DNA from: an uncultured Angelakisella sp.
GTDB taxonomy: Bacteria; Bacillota; Clostridia; Oscillospirales; Ruminococcaceae
Reading direction: 5' to 3'
NCBI GenBank assembly: GCA_910585535.1
Contig: CAJUFK010000005.1
Span: 1-64,000, forward strand
Length of the DNA: 64,000 nucleotides
Part shown: positions 55,956 through 64,000 of the stretch, piece after piece
Numbering within the stretch: the first letter of the stretch is position 1
Layout: every line of letters starts with the position of its first letter
Program-made: the position numbers and the translations under genes
The notes under the pieces: generated by a model
What the model was told of the DNA's origin: nothing
The model's input: the letters and a program-made list of their open reading frames with translations, nothing else
Databases searched by the model: none

Positions 55956-57959
55956 ATGTCAGATTCCCCCAAAGATCCGGTCCTGGAGCAAATCCTTTCG
56001 CTCCGCGCCCAGGTGGAGTACCATTCCAACCGGTATTACAACCTGGACGACCCGGAGATCTCCGACTTTGAGTACGACAAGCTGTTCCACCAGCTGCTGG
56101 ACCTAGAAGAGCAGAATCCCCAGTATTATTCCCCCACCTCCCCCACGGTGCGGGTGGGGGGCAGCGCCTCCAACACCTTTGCCCAGGTGGAGCATAAGGT
56201 ACAGATGGGTTCCCTCCAGGACATCTTCTCCTTCGAGGAGCTACGGGACTTCGACCGCCGGGTACGGGAGACGGTTCCCCATCCCTCCTATGTGGTGGAA
56301 CCCAAGATCGACGGCCTTTCTGTCTCCCTGGAGTACCGGGACGGGGTGCTGACAGTGGGTTCCACCCGGGGCAACGGCTTTACCGGGGAGGACGTCACCG
56401 AGAACATCCGGACTATCCGCTCGGTGCCCCTCCAGCTGCCGGACAAGCTCCCCCTTTTGGAGGTCCGGGGGGAGGTTTATATGCCGGTGAAAAGCTTTGA
56501 GCGGGTGGTGGAGGCCCAGGAGCTGGCGGGGGAGCAGCCCTTTAAGAACCCCCGAAACGCCGCCGCCGGGTCCCTTCGCCAAAAGAACCCTAAGATTACC
56601 GCCAAGCGTGGGCTGGACATCTTCGTTTTCAATATCCAGCAGGTGGAGGGCAAGACCCTTTCCACCCACAGCGATTCTTTGGATTTCATCAAGAGCCTGG
56701 GCTTCAAGGTCATCCCGGAGTACAAGGCCTACGACGACATCGAGGAGGTCATCCGGGATATTGAGAAGATCGGGGAGAACCGGGGGGATTACCCCTTCGG
56801 CATCGACGGGGCGGTGGTGAAGGTCAACGACTTTGCCCACCGGGAACAACTGGGTTCCACCGCCAAGTTCCCCCGCTGGGCCATCGCCTACAAGTACCCC
56901 CCGGAGGAGAAGGAGACCACCCTTTTGGAGGTGGAGGTCCAGGTGGGGCGCACCGGGGCTGTCACCCCCACTGCCGTCTTTGAACCCATCACGTTGGCGG
57001 GGACCACCGTCAGCCGGGCGGTATTGCACAACCAGGATTTCATCGACCAGATGGGCCTTTCCGTCGGGGACAAGATCCTGGTGCGGAAGGCGGGGGAGAT
57101 CATCCCCGAGGTCCTTTCGGTGGTCTGGCACGACCCGGAAAAGGCCCCCTATCAGCTGCCGGAACACTGCCCCTCCTGCGGGGCCAAACTGGTCCGGGAG
57201 GAGGGGGAGGCGGCGGTGCGCTGTCCCAACGTCAGCTGCCCCGCCCAGCTGGTCCGGAGCATCATCCACTTCTGCTCCCGCAACGCCATGGATATTGACG
57301 GCATGGGGGAGGTGGTCTGCCAGCTGCTGGTGGACCGGGAATTGGTCCGCACCCCGGCGGACATCTACCGCCTGACCCAGGAGCAGCTTCTGGCGCTGCC
57401 TGGCTTTGCCAAACGAAAAGCGGAAAAGATCGTCGAGGCCATCGAAAAGTCCAAGGGCAACGACTTGGCAAAGCTCCTTTTCGGCCTGGGGCTCCCGGGG
57501 ATTGGGGAGAAGGCTGCAAAGCTTCTGGCCGGGCGGTTTGGCTCCCTGGCAGCAGTGGAGGCCGCCGGCTGGGAGGAGATCGCCGCCATTGACGGCTTTG
57601 GGGAGATTATGGCCAAGGACGTGGAGGGGTACTTCCGGGAGGAGCACAACCGGGACCTCTGCCGGGAACTGACCGAGCTGGGCCTCAACACCACCGCAGC
57701 CAAGGTCGAGACCAGCGGGGAGTTCACCGGTCTCACCTTCGTCCTCACCGGGACGCTGCCCACCCTCAGCCGCCAGGAGGCCGGCGCCATCATCGAGGCC
57801 CACGGGGGCAAGACCTCTTCCTCGGTGTCCAAAAAGACCAGCTTTGTCCTGGCCGGGGAGGACGCCGGAAGCAAGCTGACCAAAGCGAACCAGCTGGGGA
57901 TCCCGGTCATCACCGAGGCCCAGCTGATGGAAATGATCCAAGGGGGTAACACCGAATGA
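55956..57959 (+). CDS. ligA: NAD-dependent DNA ligase
   Basis: A 667-residue replicative DNA ligase. The adenylated lysine is in VVEPKIDGLSVSLEY; the OB fold, the zinc finger (CPSCGAKL...CPNVSCPAQL), HhH repeats and a C-terminal BRCT domain (SGEFTGLTFVLTGTLPTLSR) follow in standard order. An in-frame GTG lies 9 bases upstream, inside the GAGGTGAG site; ATG 55956 is used. It overlaps gatC by 4 bases. Confidence 0.98.
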   Translation: MSDSPKDPVLEQILSLRAQVEYHSNRYYNLDDPEISDFEYDKLFHQLLDLEEQNPQYYSPTSPTVRVGGSASNTFAQVEHKVQMGSLQDIFSFEELRDFDRRVRETVPHPSYVVEPKIDGLSVSLEYRDGVLTVGSTRGNGFTGEDVTENIRTIRSVPLQLPDKLPLLEVRGEVYMPVKSFERVVEAQELAGEQPFKNPRNAAAGSLRQKNPKITAKRGLDIFVFNIQQVEGKTLSTHSDSLDFIKSLGFKVIPEYKAYDDIEEVIRDIEKIGENRGDYPFGIDGAVVKVNDFAHREQLGSTAKFPRWAIAYKYPPEEKETTLLEVEVQVGRTGAVTPTAVFEPITLAGTTVSRAVLHNQDFIDQMGLSVGDKILVRKAGEIIPEVLSVVWHDPEKAPYQLPEHCPSCGAKLVREEGEAAVRCPNVSCPAQLVRSIIHFCSRNAMDIDGMGEVVCQLLVDRELVRTPADIYRLTQEQLLALPGFAKRKAEKIVEAIEKSKGNDLAKLLFGLGLPGIGEKAAKLLAGRFGSLAAVEAAGWEEIAAIDGFGEIMAKDVEGYFREEHNRDLCRELTELGLNTTAAKVETSGEFTGLTFVLTGTLPTLSRQEAGAIIEAHGGKTSSSVSKKTSFVLAGEDAGSKLTKANQLGIPVITEAQLMEMIQGGNTE

Positions 57960-58225
57960 ACATCGATATTCAGCACATCGCAAAGCTGTCCCGCCTTTCC
58001 ATCGAAGGGGACAAGCTGGAGAAGTTCCAGCGGGAGATGGAAAACATCGTCACCATGGTGGAAAAGCTCCCTGACCTGGAAAACCAGACCCTGGGGGTGG
58101 ACCCCGCCGACCGGATGGAGCTTCGCAAGGACGAGATCCGCCCCTCCCTCCGCCGGGAGGTGGTGCTGCAAAACGCCCCCAAGGCGGTGGCCGGCTGCAT
58201 CGTGGTCCCCAAGACAGTGGAGTGA
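57956..58225 (+). CDS. gatC: Asp-tRNA(Asn)/Glu-tRNA(Gln) amidotransferase subunit C
   Basis: An 89-residue subunit that stabilises GatA and GatB. The start IDIQHIAKLSRLSIEGDKLE, the NQTLGVDPADRMELRKDEIR stretch and small size are typical. ATG overlaps the ligA stop (ATGA). It is separated from gatA by a SUKH-domain gene. Confidence 0.95.
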   Translation: MNIDIQHIAKLSRLSIEGDKLEKFQREMENIVTMVEKLPDLENQTLGVDPADRMELRKDEIRPSLRREVVLQNAPKAVAGCIVVPKTVE

Positions 58226-58240
58226 GGAGGGACAGGGAAG

Positions 58241-58798
58241 ATGGCGCCTTTTGAAGGCTTTGACCTTGGCGATTTCTGGGAGGAGCCCAGTAACTATGTG
58301 AAAGACAAGTATATCGGACCCGTCCCCACCGACGAGATGATCCGGTCGGTGGAGGAGGAGCTGGGCTACAAGCTCCCGGAAAGCTACATCGCCCTGATGC
58401 GGGTCCAGAACGGCGGCTTTTCCAAAAGGACCGCCTGTCCCACCGATGTTCCCACCAGCTGGGCGGAGGATCACGTGGCCATCGATGGATTTCTCAGCAT
58501 CGGCCACGACAAGATGTACTCCCTCTGCGGGACGCTGGGCTCCCGCTTTATGATCGAGGAGTGGGGCTACCCGGACATCGGCATCGCCATCTGCGACTGC
58601 CCCTCGGCGGGACACGACATGATTTTTTTGGACTACCGGGAGTGCGGCCCCCATGGGGAGCCCGGGGTGGTCCACATCGACCAGGAGGACGATTACCTCA
58701 TTACCCCCCTTGCGGATACCTTCGAGGAGTTTGTCCGGGGGCTGGTGGATGAAGAAGACTACGACGACGAAGAAGATTTGGAGGAGGACGAGCCATGA
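58241..58798 (+). CDS. SUKH (SMI1/KNR4)-domain protein inserted between gatC and gatA
   Basis: A 185-residue protein of the SMI1/KNR4 superfamily. The hallmark is SVEEELGYKLPESYIALMRV followed by QNGGFSK, then GFLSIG and a C-terminal acidic tail (EEDYDDEEDLEEDEP). Such domains bind proteins and often serve as toxin immunity or scaffold proteins. GAGGAGGGAC precedes the ATG, and its stop overlaps the gatA start (ATGA), so it is fully embedded in the gatCAB operon. No toxin is nearby. Confidence 0.88.
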   Translation: MAPFEGFDLGDFWEEPSNYVKDKYIGPVPTDEMIRSVEEELGYKLPESYIALMRVQNGGFSKRTACPTDVPTSWAEDHVAIDGFLSIGHDKMYSLCGTLGSRFMIEEWGYPDIGIAICDCPSAGHDMIFLDYRECGPHGEPGVVHIDQEDDYLITPLADTFEEFVRGLVDEEDYDDEEDLEEDEP

Positions 58799-60255
58799 GC
58801 CTGTATCAGCTGACCGCCAAGGAGCTGCATGAGAAACTGCACCGGAAGGAATGCAGCGCCACGGAGATCACAGAGTCGGTTTTCGGGCGGATCGATGCAT
58901 GCGAGGAACGGGTGGGCGCCTATGTCACCCTGGACCGGGAGAACGCCCTGGCCGCCGCCGAGGCGGTGGACAAGAAGATCGCCGCCGGGGAGGAGATCGG
59001 CCCCCTGGCGGGTATCCCGGTGGCGGTGAAGGACAACATCTGCACCAAGGACGTGCTGACCACCTGCTCCTCCCGGATGCTCTATAACTTTAAGCCCCCC
59101 TACAACGCCACCGTGGTGGAGCGCCTGCTGGGGGCAGACTTTGTGATGACCGGCAAGGCCAACATGGACGAGTTCGCCATGGGCTCCTCCTGCGAGACCT
59201 CCTACTTCAAAAAGACCAGGAACCCCCACGACCTTTCCCGGGTCCCCGGGGGGTCCTCCGGGGGCTCCGCCGCCGCTGTGGCGGCCGGGGAGGCGGTCCT
59301 CTCCCTGGGGAGCGACACCGGCGGCTCCATCCGCCAGCCCGCCTCCCTCTGCGGGGTCATCGGATTAAAGCCCACCTACGGCTCGGTCTCCCGGTACGGC
59401 CTGGTGGCCTTCGCCTCCTCTTTGGACCAGATCGGCCCCTTCGGCCGGTGCGTGGAGGACGTGGCCGCCCTCTACGGCGCCATCTGCGGCAAGGACCCCA
59501 TGGACGCCACCACCGCCCGCCGGGACTATCCCGACTTTACCGCCGCCCTCCGGGGGGAGGTCAAGGGCCTGCGGATCGGCATCCCCAAGGAATACTTCGG
59601 GCCCGGGGTGGACCCCCAGGTGAAGGAGACGGTCCACGCCGCCCTCCGGGAGCTGGAGGGGGCCGGGGCCGTCCTCAAGGAGATCAGCCTTCCCGGCACC
59701 GACTATGCCCTTTCCGCCTATTACATCATCTCCTCCGCCGAGGCATCCTCCAATCTGGCCCGGTTCGACGGGGTGAAGTACGGCTACCGCGCCGAGGAGT
59801 ACGACGGCCTTACGGATATGTACGAAAAGACCCGGAGCCAGGGCTTTGGGGACGAGGTAAAGCGCCGCATCATGCTGGGGACCTTCGTCCTCAGCTCCGG
59901 CTACTACGATGCCTACTACAACAAGGCGAAGCTGTTCCAGAAGTCCCTCCGGGCCGAGTTCGCCGCCGCCTTTGAGGACTGCGACCTCATCGCCACCCCC
60001 GCCTCTCCCACCACCGCCTTTAAGCTGGGGGAGAACATCGGGGACCCCCTGAAGATGTACGCCGCCGACGTCTGCACCATCGCGGTGAACATCGCCGGCC
60101 TGCCGGGGCTTTCCCTCCCCTGCGGGGCGGTCCAGGGGCTGCCGGTAGGGATGCAGTTCATCGGGCCCCGGTTCTCGGAGGAGCGGCTCTTCGACGCCGC
60201 CTACGCCTTCCAGACCATTCGGGGCGGCAAGCTCTGTGACATTCCGAATCTGTAA
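58795..60255 (+). CDS. gatA: Asp-tRNA(Asn)/Glu-tRNA(Gln) amidotransferase subunit A
   Basis: A 486-residue amidase that releases ammonia from glutamine for tRNA-dependent Gln/Asn synthesis. The Ser-cisSer-Lys triad is visible: Lys in PVAVKDNI, the GGSSGGSAAAVAAGE serine and the SDTGGSIRQPAS serine. Length is standard. It is translationally coupled to the upstream SUKH gene and followed by gatB after 17 bases. Confidence 0.98.
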   Translation: MSLYQLTAKELHEKLHRKECSATEITESVFGRIDACEERVGAYVTLDRENALAAAEAVDKKIAAGEEIGPLAGIPVAVKDNICTKDVLTTCSSRMLYNFKPPYNATVVERLLGADFVMTGKANMDEFAMGSSCETSYFKKTRNPHDLSRVPGGSSGGSAAAVAAGEAVLSLGSDTGGSIRQPASLCGVIGLKPTYGSVSRYGLVAFASSLDQIGPFGRCVEDVAALYGAICGKDPMDATTARRDYPDFTAALRGEVKGLRIGIPKEYFGPGVDPQVKETVHAALRELEGAGAVLKEISLPGTDYALSAYYIISSAEASSNLARFDGVKYGYRAEEYDGLTDMYEKTRSQGFGDEVKRRIMLGTFVLSSGYYDAYYNKAKLFQKSLRAEFAAAFEDCDLIATPASPTTAFKLGENIGDPLKMYAADVCTIAVNIAGLPGLSLPCGAVQGLPVGMQFIGPRFSEERLFDAAYAFQTIRGGKLCDIPNL

Positions 60256-60272
60256 GGGGAGGGGAGAAGGAC

Positions 60273-61709
60273 ATGAATTACACCACCGTCATCGGCCTGG
60301 AGGTCCACGCCGAGCTTTCCACCAGGACCAAGATCTATTGCAGCTGCAAGAACTCCTTCGGCTCGGAGGTCAACTCCAACTGCTGCCCCAACTGCACCGG
60401 GATGCCCGGGAGCCTCCCCACCCTCAACGAGAAGGTGGTGGAGTACGCCATCCGCATGGGCTACGCCACCCACTGCACCATCAATCCCGTCTGTAAGGCG
60501 GACCGGAAGAACTACTTCTACCCCGACCTCCCCAAGGCGTACCAGATCTCCCAGTTTGACATCCCCCTCTGTGAACACGGCTTTGTGGACGCCATCGTCG
60601 ACGAGGAGGGGAACACCAAGCGGGTGGGGGTGACCCGGATCCACATTGAAGAGGACGCCGGCAAGCTCATCCACTCGGAGAGCTTTTCCGGGAGCCTGGT
60701 GGACCTGAACCGCTGCGGCGTGCCCCTCATTGAGATCGTCTCCGAGCCGGATATGCGTTCCGCCCACGAGGCCAAGGCCTACCTGGATGCCATCCGGGCC
60801 ATCCTTCAGTACCTGGATATTTCCGACTGCAAGATGCAGGAGGGCTCCATCCGCTGCGACGTCAACGTTTCGGTGATGCCCGAGGGCTCCACCGAGTTTG
60901 GTACCCGGTGTGAAATGAAGAACGTCAACGGTTTTTCCGCCGTGGAACGGGCCATTGAGTACGAAGCCCGCCGCCAGATCGAGATTTTGGAGGCCGGCGG
61001 CACCATCAGCCAGGAGACCCGGCGGTGGGATGACCTGGCGGGGAAGAACTTCCTTCTCCGCTCCAAGGAGGACGCCCAGGACTACCGGTACTTCCCGGAG
61101 CCCGACCTGGGGACCATCGTGGTGGAGGAGGAGCTGTTGGAACAGCTCAAAGCCACCATCCCCGAGCTGCCCGGCGCCAAGCTGCTGCGGTATATGAAGG
61201 AGACCGGCCTGCCCTTCTTTGACGCCAACCTTCTCTGTGAGAATCTGGACAAGGCGGACTACTTCGAGCGCTGCCTGGCCCTGGGGAAGTGCCAGCCCAA
61301 GGCCATTACAAACTGGCTGCTGGGGGACGTCTCCAGGATCCTCAACGAGAAGAACAAGACCCTGGCGGACACCAGCCTCACCCCGGAAAAGCTTTGCGGG
61401 ATGATCGCCCTCATCGAGAGCGGGACCATCTCCAACACCGCCGGCAAAACGGTGCTGGAGGAGATCATCTGGAGCGATAAGACCCCCGACCAGGTAGTCA
61501 AGGAAAAGGGCCTGGCCCAGATCAGCGACACCAGCGCCCTGGAGGCCATTGTCCAGGCGGTCATCGCCGCCAACGAAAAGGTGGTGGCCGACTACCGCGG
61601 CGGCAAGACCAATGCCCTGGGTTTCCTGGTGGGCCAGTGTATGCGCCAGTCCAAGGGCCAGGGAAACCCCGCCGTCATCCGGGAGCTTCTGGAAAAGGCC
61701 CAGGGATAA
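60273..61709 (+). CDS. gatB: Asp-tRNA(Asn)/Glu-tRNA(Gln) amidotransferase subunit B
   Basis: A 478-residue subunit that activates the tRNA-bound Glu/Asp and binds tRNA. The start TTVIGLEVHAELSTRTKIYC, then SCKNSFGSEVNSNCCPNCTG, the conserved VCKADRKNYFYPDLPKAYQI and EIVSEPDMRSAHEAKAYLDA, and a C-terminal YqeY-like tail are all present. GGGGAGGGG precedes the ATG. Presence of gatCAB implies indirect glutaminyl- and/or asparaginyl-tRNA synthesis. Confidence 0.98.
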   Translation: MNYTTVIGLEVHAELSTRTKIYCSCKNSFGSEVNSNCCPNCTGMPGSLPTLNEKVVEYAIRMGYATHCTINPVCKADRKNYFYPDLPKAYQISQFDIPLCEHGFVDAIVDEEGNTKRVGVTRIHIEEDAGKLIHSESFSGSLVDLNRCGVPLIEIVSEPDMRSAHEAKAYLDAIRAILQYLDISDCKMQEGSIRCDVNVSVMPEGSTEFGTRCEMKNVNGFSAVERAIEYEARRQIEILEAGGTISQETRRWDDLAGKNFLLRSKEDAQDYRYFPEPDLGTIVVEEELLEQLKATIPELPGAKLLRYMKETGLPFFDANLLCENLDKADYFERCLALGKCQPKAITNWLLGDVSRILNEKNKTLADTSLTPEKLCGMIALIESGTISNTAGKTVLEEIIWSDKTPDQVVKEKGLAQISDTSALEAIVQAVIAANEKVVADYRGGKTNALGFLVGQCMRQSKGQGNPAVIRELLEKAQG

Positions 61710-61758
61710 ACTGCCGCCGTTTGGGACACGCTAGTAACAAGGAAAGGAGTGGAAAACG

Positions 61759-62442
61759 ATGAACTGGCTCAACAAGCTGGAACGGAAGTTCGGGCGGTTT
61801 TGCATCCCCAATCTAATGATGTATGTTACCTCCACCACCCTGGTCTTTTCCCTCATCGAGATGTTCGCCGGTGCGCCCATCCACGCCTGGCTGGGATTTA
61901 ACCGGGATCTGATCCTCCAAGGCCAGGTGTGGCGGCTCATCACCTTCCTCTTTGTGGATTACAGCGGCAATCTGCTTTCCATGGTGCTGATGCTCTTCTT
62001 TTACTACTGGATCGGCTGCCGCCTGGAATACGCCTGGGGGAGCTTCCAGTTCACCCTTTACTACCTCCTGGGGACGCTGGGGGCCATCGCCGTTGGTTTT
62101 CTCATGGGCTGGGTCGCCCCCACCTATCTGAACCTTTCCCTCTTCCTGGCCTACGCCACTCTGTTCCCGGATGAAGAGATCTTCTTTATGATGTTCCTCC
62201 CTCTTAAGGTGAAGTATCTGGCCTACCTGGATTGGGCCATCTTTGCCGCGGCCATTCTCTTCCAGCCCTTGGCTGGAAAGCTGGCGGCGGTACTGGCTCT
62301 GGTCAACTTCTTTATCTTCTTTTGGCCCTACATCTCCGGGACGGTCCGCAACTATTTTAAGTACCGCAAGGTACGCAACAACTTCCGCAACCAGATGCGC
62401 CGGAACAATGTGGTCAAGGGACCCTGGGACGACCGGAGGTAA
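61759..62442 (+). CDS. Rhomboid-like membrane protein, probably inactive
   Basis: A 227-residue membrane protein with six helices. The topology and WRLITFLFVDYSGNLLSMVL, YYWIGCRLEYAWGSFQFTLY and LGTLGAIAVG recall rhomboid/Der1-like folds, but the catalytic GxSG serine and late histidine are not seen (the equivalent region is SLFLAYATLFPDE). A basic Arg/Asn-rich tail follows. AAGGAG precedes the ATG. Last gene but one of the ligA operon. Inactive rhomboid-like proteins may act as membrane chaperones; not shown here. Confidence 0.75.
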   Translation: MNWLNKLERKFGRFCIPNLMMYVTSTTLVFSLIEMFAGAPIHAWLGFNRDLILQGQVWRLITFLFVDYSGNLLSMVLMLFFYYWIGCRLEYAWGSFQFTLYYLLGTLGAIAVGFLMGWVAPTYLNLSLFLAYATLFPDEEIFFMMFLPLKVKYLAYLDWAIFAAAILFQPLAGKLAAVLALVNFFIFFWPYISGTVRNYFKYRKVRNNFRNQMRRNNVVKGPWDDRR

Positions 62443-62447
62443 CGGGC

Positions 62448-62768
62448 GTGGATGGGAACATCACCGTAAAGTATTTACAGGACTATCTGCGGCAAAAGGA
62501 TTTCAAACCCGGGCAGGAGCGGGAATATTTCCTGAAGCTGGCGGAGGAGGTAGGGGAGATGGCTCGGGCCATGCACAAGGGCCTGCTTCCCAAGGCATCC
62601 GATGACGTCATCGGCACCCTCGGCGAGGAGCTTTGGGATGTGATGTACTATACCCTGGCTCTTGCCAATCTCTACGGCATTGATATGGAAACGGTCATCC
62701 CCATCAAGGAGTCCCACAATGAGAAACGCCGCCCCGGACAGGCCCCAGCCTTTGAGACGGGCCGGTAA
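62448..62768 (+). CDS. MazG-like nucleotide pyrophosphohydrolase
   Basis: A 106-residue single-domain MazG-like protein. The metal-binding pattern is YFLKLAEEVGEMARAMHKGL and GTLGEELWDVMYYTLALANL. It is distinct from the two-domain MazG at 46934. The start is GTG, with GGAGGT 7 bases upstream. A terminator follows 17 bases after the stop. Confidence 0.85.
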   Translation: MDGNITVKYLQDYLRQKDFKPGQEREYFLKLAEEVGEMARAMHKGLLPKASDDVIGTLGEELWDVMYYTLALANLYGIDMETVIPIKESHNEKRRPGQAPAFETGR

Positions 62769-62784
62769 AAATAGTGCGACTCAA

Positions 62785-62817
62785 TCCCCCGAGACATTGT
62801 CCCGGGGGATTTCTTTG
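62785..62817 (+). terminator. Terminator after the MazG-like gene
   Basis: Stem AATCCCCCGAGAC / GTCCCGGGGGATT with TTCTTTG tail. Confidence 0.85.
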
Positions 62818-62886
62818 TCATAAACCCGGACGACCCCCCATATACTGAACTATCCAAGGGACAAGCGGCCGAAAGGGGGAGGGACC

Positions 62887-64000
62887 ATGCGGGATCAGAA
62901 ACTGGTGGAGGAGTACGAAAAGGCCCTTTTTTATCTTCCGCCCACCCTGCGGGAGGCGCTGCAAAGCATCCCAGAGGGGGAAAAGGCCCGGATCCAGGAG
63001 ATCCGCCTTCGGGCGGGGCGGCCTCTTTCCGTCTTTGACGGCGCGGTGAGCCGTTTCGTCACCAGGCGGGGAGCCCTGACATACGGGGGAAACGGAGGCT
63101 TTGTGGTGGACCAGGGTCTGATCCAGGACGCCTTTGTCCGCCTTTGTGACTACTCGGTCCACACCCATCAGGGGGAGATGGAACGGGGCTTTGTCACCAC
63201 GCCAAAAGGGGACCGGGTGGGGCTCTGCGCCAGTGTGGTGAAGGATCGGGACGGGACCGTATCCTGCCGGGAGATCTCCTCCCTGAGCCTTCGTATTTCC
63301 CGGGAGATCCCCGGGGCCGGGCGGGAGTTGTGCCGCCGGTGGGACCTGAACCGGGGCTTACTCATCGGCGGGAGGCCGGGGACAGGGAAGACCACCCTCC
63401 TTCGGGACCTGGGGCGGTTTCTGGCCTCCGGGGATCTGGGCCCCTGCCGGAAAGTAGTCTACATCGACGAACGGTACGAGCTGTCCGCCATGTTCCGGGG
63501 GGTGCCCCGACGGGACATTGGCCTCTGCGGGGATGCCATCTGCGGCCTGCCCAAGGGGGAGGCCATCGAGCAGGCGGTGCGGACCCTTTCCCCGGAGTTC
63601 ATCCTCTGCGACGAGATAGGTTCTCTGGCGGAGGTGGGGGAGATCGCCTCCGGTCTGGCCTGCGGGGTAAAATTTTTGGTCACGGTCCACTGCGGCTCCC
63701 TGGAGGAACTGCTCACCGGCCCCATCCCCCGGGCCCTGATGGACACCGGGGCCTTTGGAGGGGCGGCCCTCCTGGATTCCCCAGCCCGGCCTTCCCAGGT
63801 CGTCCGGCTGATGACAAAGGAGGAATTTTACCATGGGAAAGGCGCTGGGCCTGCTCCTGATCTTCTGCGGCTTTGTTCTGACAGGGTGGGGAAAGGCTTC
63901 GAGCCTGGAACAGCGCGCCCGGAATCTGGCCCTGTGGCAGGAGTTTCTTTGTCAGTTCCGGATCTGTCTGGAGACGACCCGGGCAGCGCCAAGGGAGATT
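62887..64000 (+). CDS. spoIIIAA: Stage III sporulation protein AA, frame still open at the window edge
   Basis: ATPase of the SpoIIIA-SpoIIQ channel between mother cell and forespore. The start VEEYEKALFYLPPTLREALQ, the Walker A GGRPGTGKTTLLRDLGRFLA, Walker B-like VVYIDERYELSAM, CDEIGS and TVHCGSLEEL are all in frame. The family's usual length (about 307-315 residues) is reached near 63832, where spoIIIAB starts, yet no stop codon occurs: the frame runs on through the whole visible spoIIIAB overlap (56 codons). Either the protein has an extension, a stop lies beyond the window, or a sequence error or frameshift is present. AAAGGGGGAGG precedes the ATG. Confidence 0.9.
   Translation, partial: MRDQKLVEEYEKALFYLPPTLREALQSIPEGEKARIQEIRLRAGRPLSVFDGAVSRFVTRRGALTYGGNGGFVVDQGLIQDAFVRLCDYSVHTHQGEMERGFVTTPKGDRVGLCASVVKDRDGTVSCREISSLSLRISREIPGAGRELCRRWDLNRGLLIGGRPGTGKTTLLRDLGRFLASGDLGPCRKVVYIDERYELSAMFRGVPRRDIGLCGDAICGLPKGEAIEQAVRTLSPEFILCDEIGSLAEVGEIASGLACGVKFLVTVHCGSLEELLTGPIPRALMDTGAFGGAALLDSPARPSQVVRLMTKEEFYHGKGAGPAPDLLRLCSDRVGKGFEPGTARPESGPVAGVSLSVPDLSGDDPGSAKGD
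63833..64000 (+). CDS. spoIIIAB: Stage III sporulation protein AB (3' end missing)
   Basis: The first 56 residues of SpoIIIAB: MGKALGLLLIFCGFVLTGWG is the N-terminal membrane segment, and KASSLEQRARNLALWQEFLC begins the helical domain. AAAGGAGG is well spaced before the ATG. It overlaps the still-open spoIIIAA frame and would be followed by spoIIIAC outside the window. Confidence 0.9.
   Translation, partial: MGKALGLLLIFCGFVLTGWGKASSLEQRARNLALWQEFLCQFRICLETTRAAPREI

Noticed and set aside
63330..63860. Plus-strand 176-codon frame inside spoIIIAA
   Set aside because: Out of phase with the Walker A and other SpoIIIAA motifs; product is R/G/P/H-rich shadow sequence.

Overview
The window is a dense, GC-rich stretch of a spore-forming anaerobic Firmicute, most likely a Clostridia member of the Oscillospiraceae/Ruminococcaceae type. 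The reasons are: sporulation genes (a SpoIID/LytB-domain protein, yabP, yabQ, yunB, spoIIIAA, spoIIIAB), a V-type ATPase, a six-gene Rnf complex, a rubredoxin/flavodiiron oxygen-defence pair, a gatCAB amidotransferase, HemZ and c-di-AMP genes. Shine-Dalgarno sites are strong, several genes start with TTG or GTG, and vegetative promoters are clear. No tRNA, rRNA, CRISPR array, insertion sequence or prophage was seen.

Layout. 1-1.3 kb: end of a V-ATPase operon (B, D). 1.4-3.8 kb: an Xre regulator with a divergent strong promoter, an orphan sugar-binding-like protein, and a membrane protein of unknown role. 3.9-6.2 kb (minus): a polar amino-acid ABC importer. 6.4-9.6 kb (minus): a DUF4303-like protein, then a large AMP-forming acyl-CoA ligase fused to a GNAT acetyltransferase, preceded by a complete T-box leader. 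10-16.6 kb: envelope genes (M23 peptidase, WG-repeat lipoprotein, SpoIID/LytB protein, class B sortase) with a small kinase and a HAD phosphatase. 16.7-22.4 kb: radC, then uvrB-uvrA behind a promoter with a LexA-like box. 22.5-24 kb: rubredoxin plus flavodiiron protein under a promoter with a perfect inverted repeat. 24.1-25.8 kb: efp, a CD1247-type zinc-ribbon protein and a Gx transporter. 25.9-31.5 kb: rnfCDGEAB, in which RnfG carries three FMN-binding-like units.

31.7-37.3 kb: an ankyrin-like protein, a coiled-coil protein, cdaA-cdaR (c-di-AMP) and an FAD oxidoreductase. 37.7-44.5 kb: recJ-relA-dtd-MBL hydrolase-hemZ, tightly overlapping. 44.5-50.2 kb: a zinc-ribbon protein, then a set syntenic with the Bacillus subtilis yabM-yabR region (flippase-mazG-hup-rqcP-yabP-yabQ-divIC-S1 protein). 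50.2-53.9 kb: two small unknown genes, an amidohydrolase, hpf and a THUMP methyltransferase. 54-55.9 kb: an AT-rich NUDIX gene, a ferritin-like protein and yunB. 55.9-62.8 kb: ligA-gatC-SUKH-gatA-gatB-rhomboid-like-MazG-like. 62.9 kb to the end: spoIIIAA and the start of spoIIIAB.

The most interesting unit is the T-box-controlled ligase. Two independent features of the leader (the specifier-loop triplet GTA, and the UGGU of the T-box, which predicts discriminator base A) point to tRNA-Val rather than tRNA-Gly. A CoA ligase of the short/medium-chain acid type under valine control fits activation of isobutyrate for reductive carboxylation to valine. This is an inference and should be tested.
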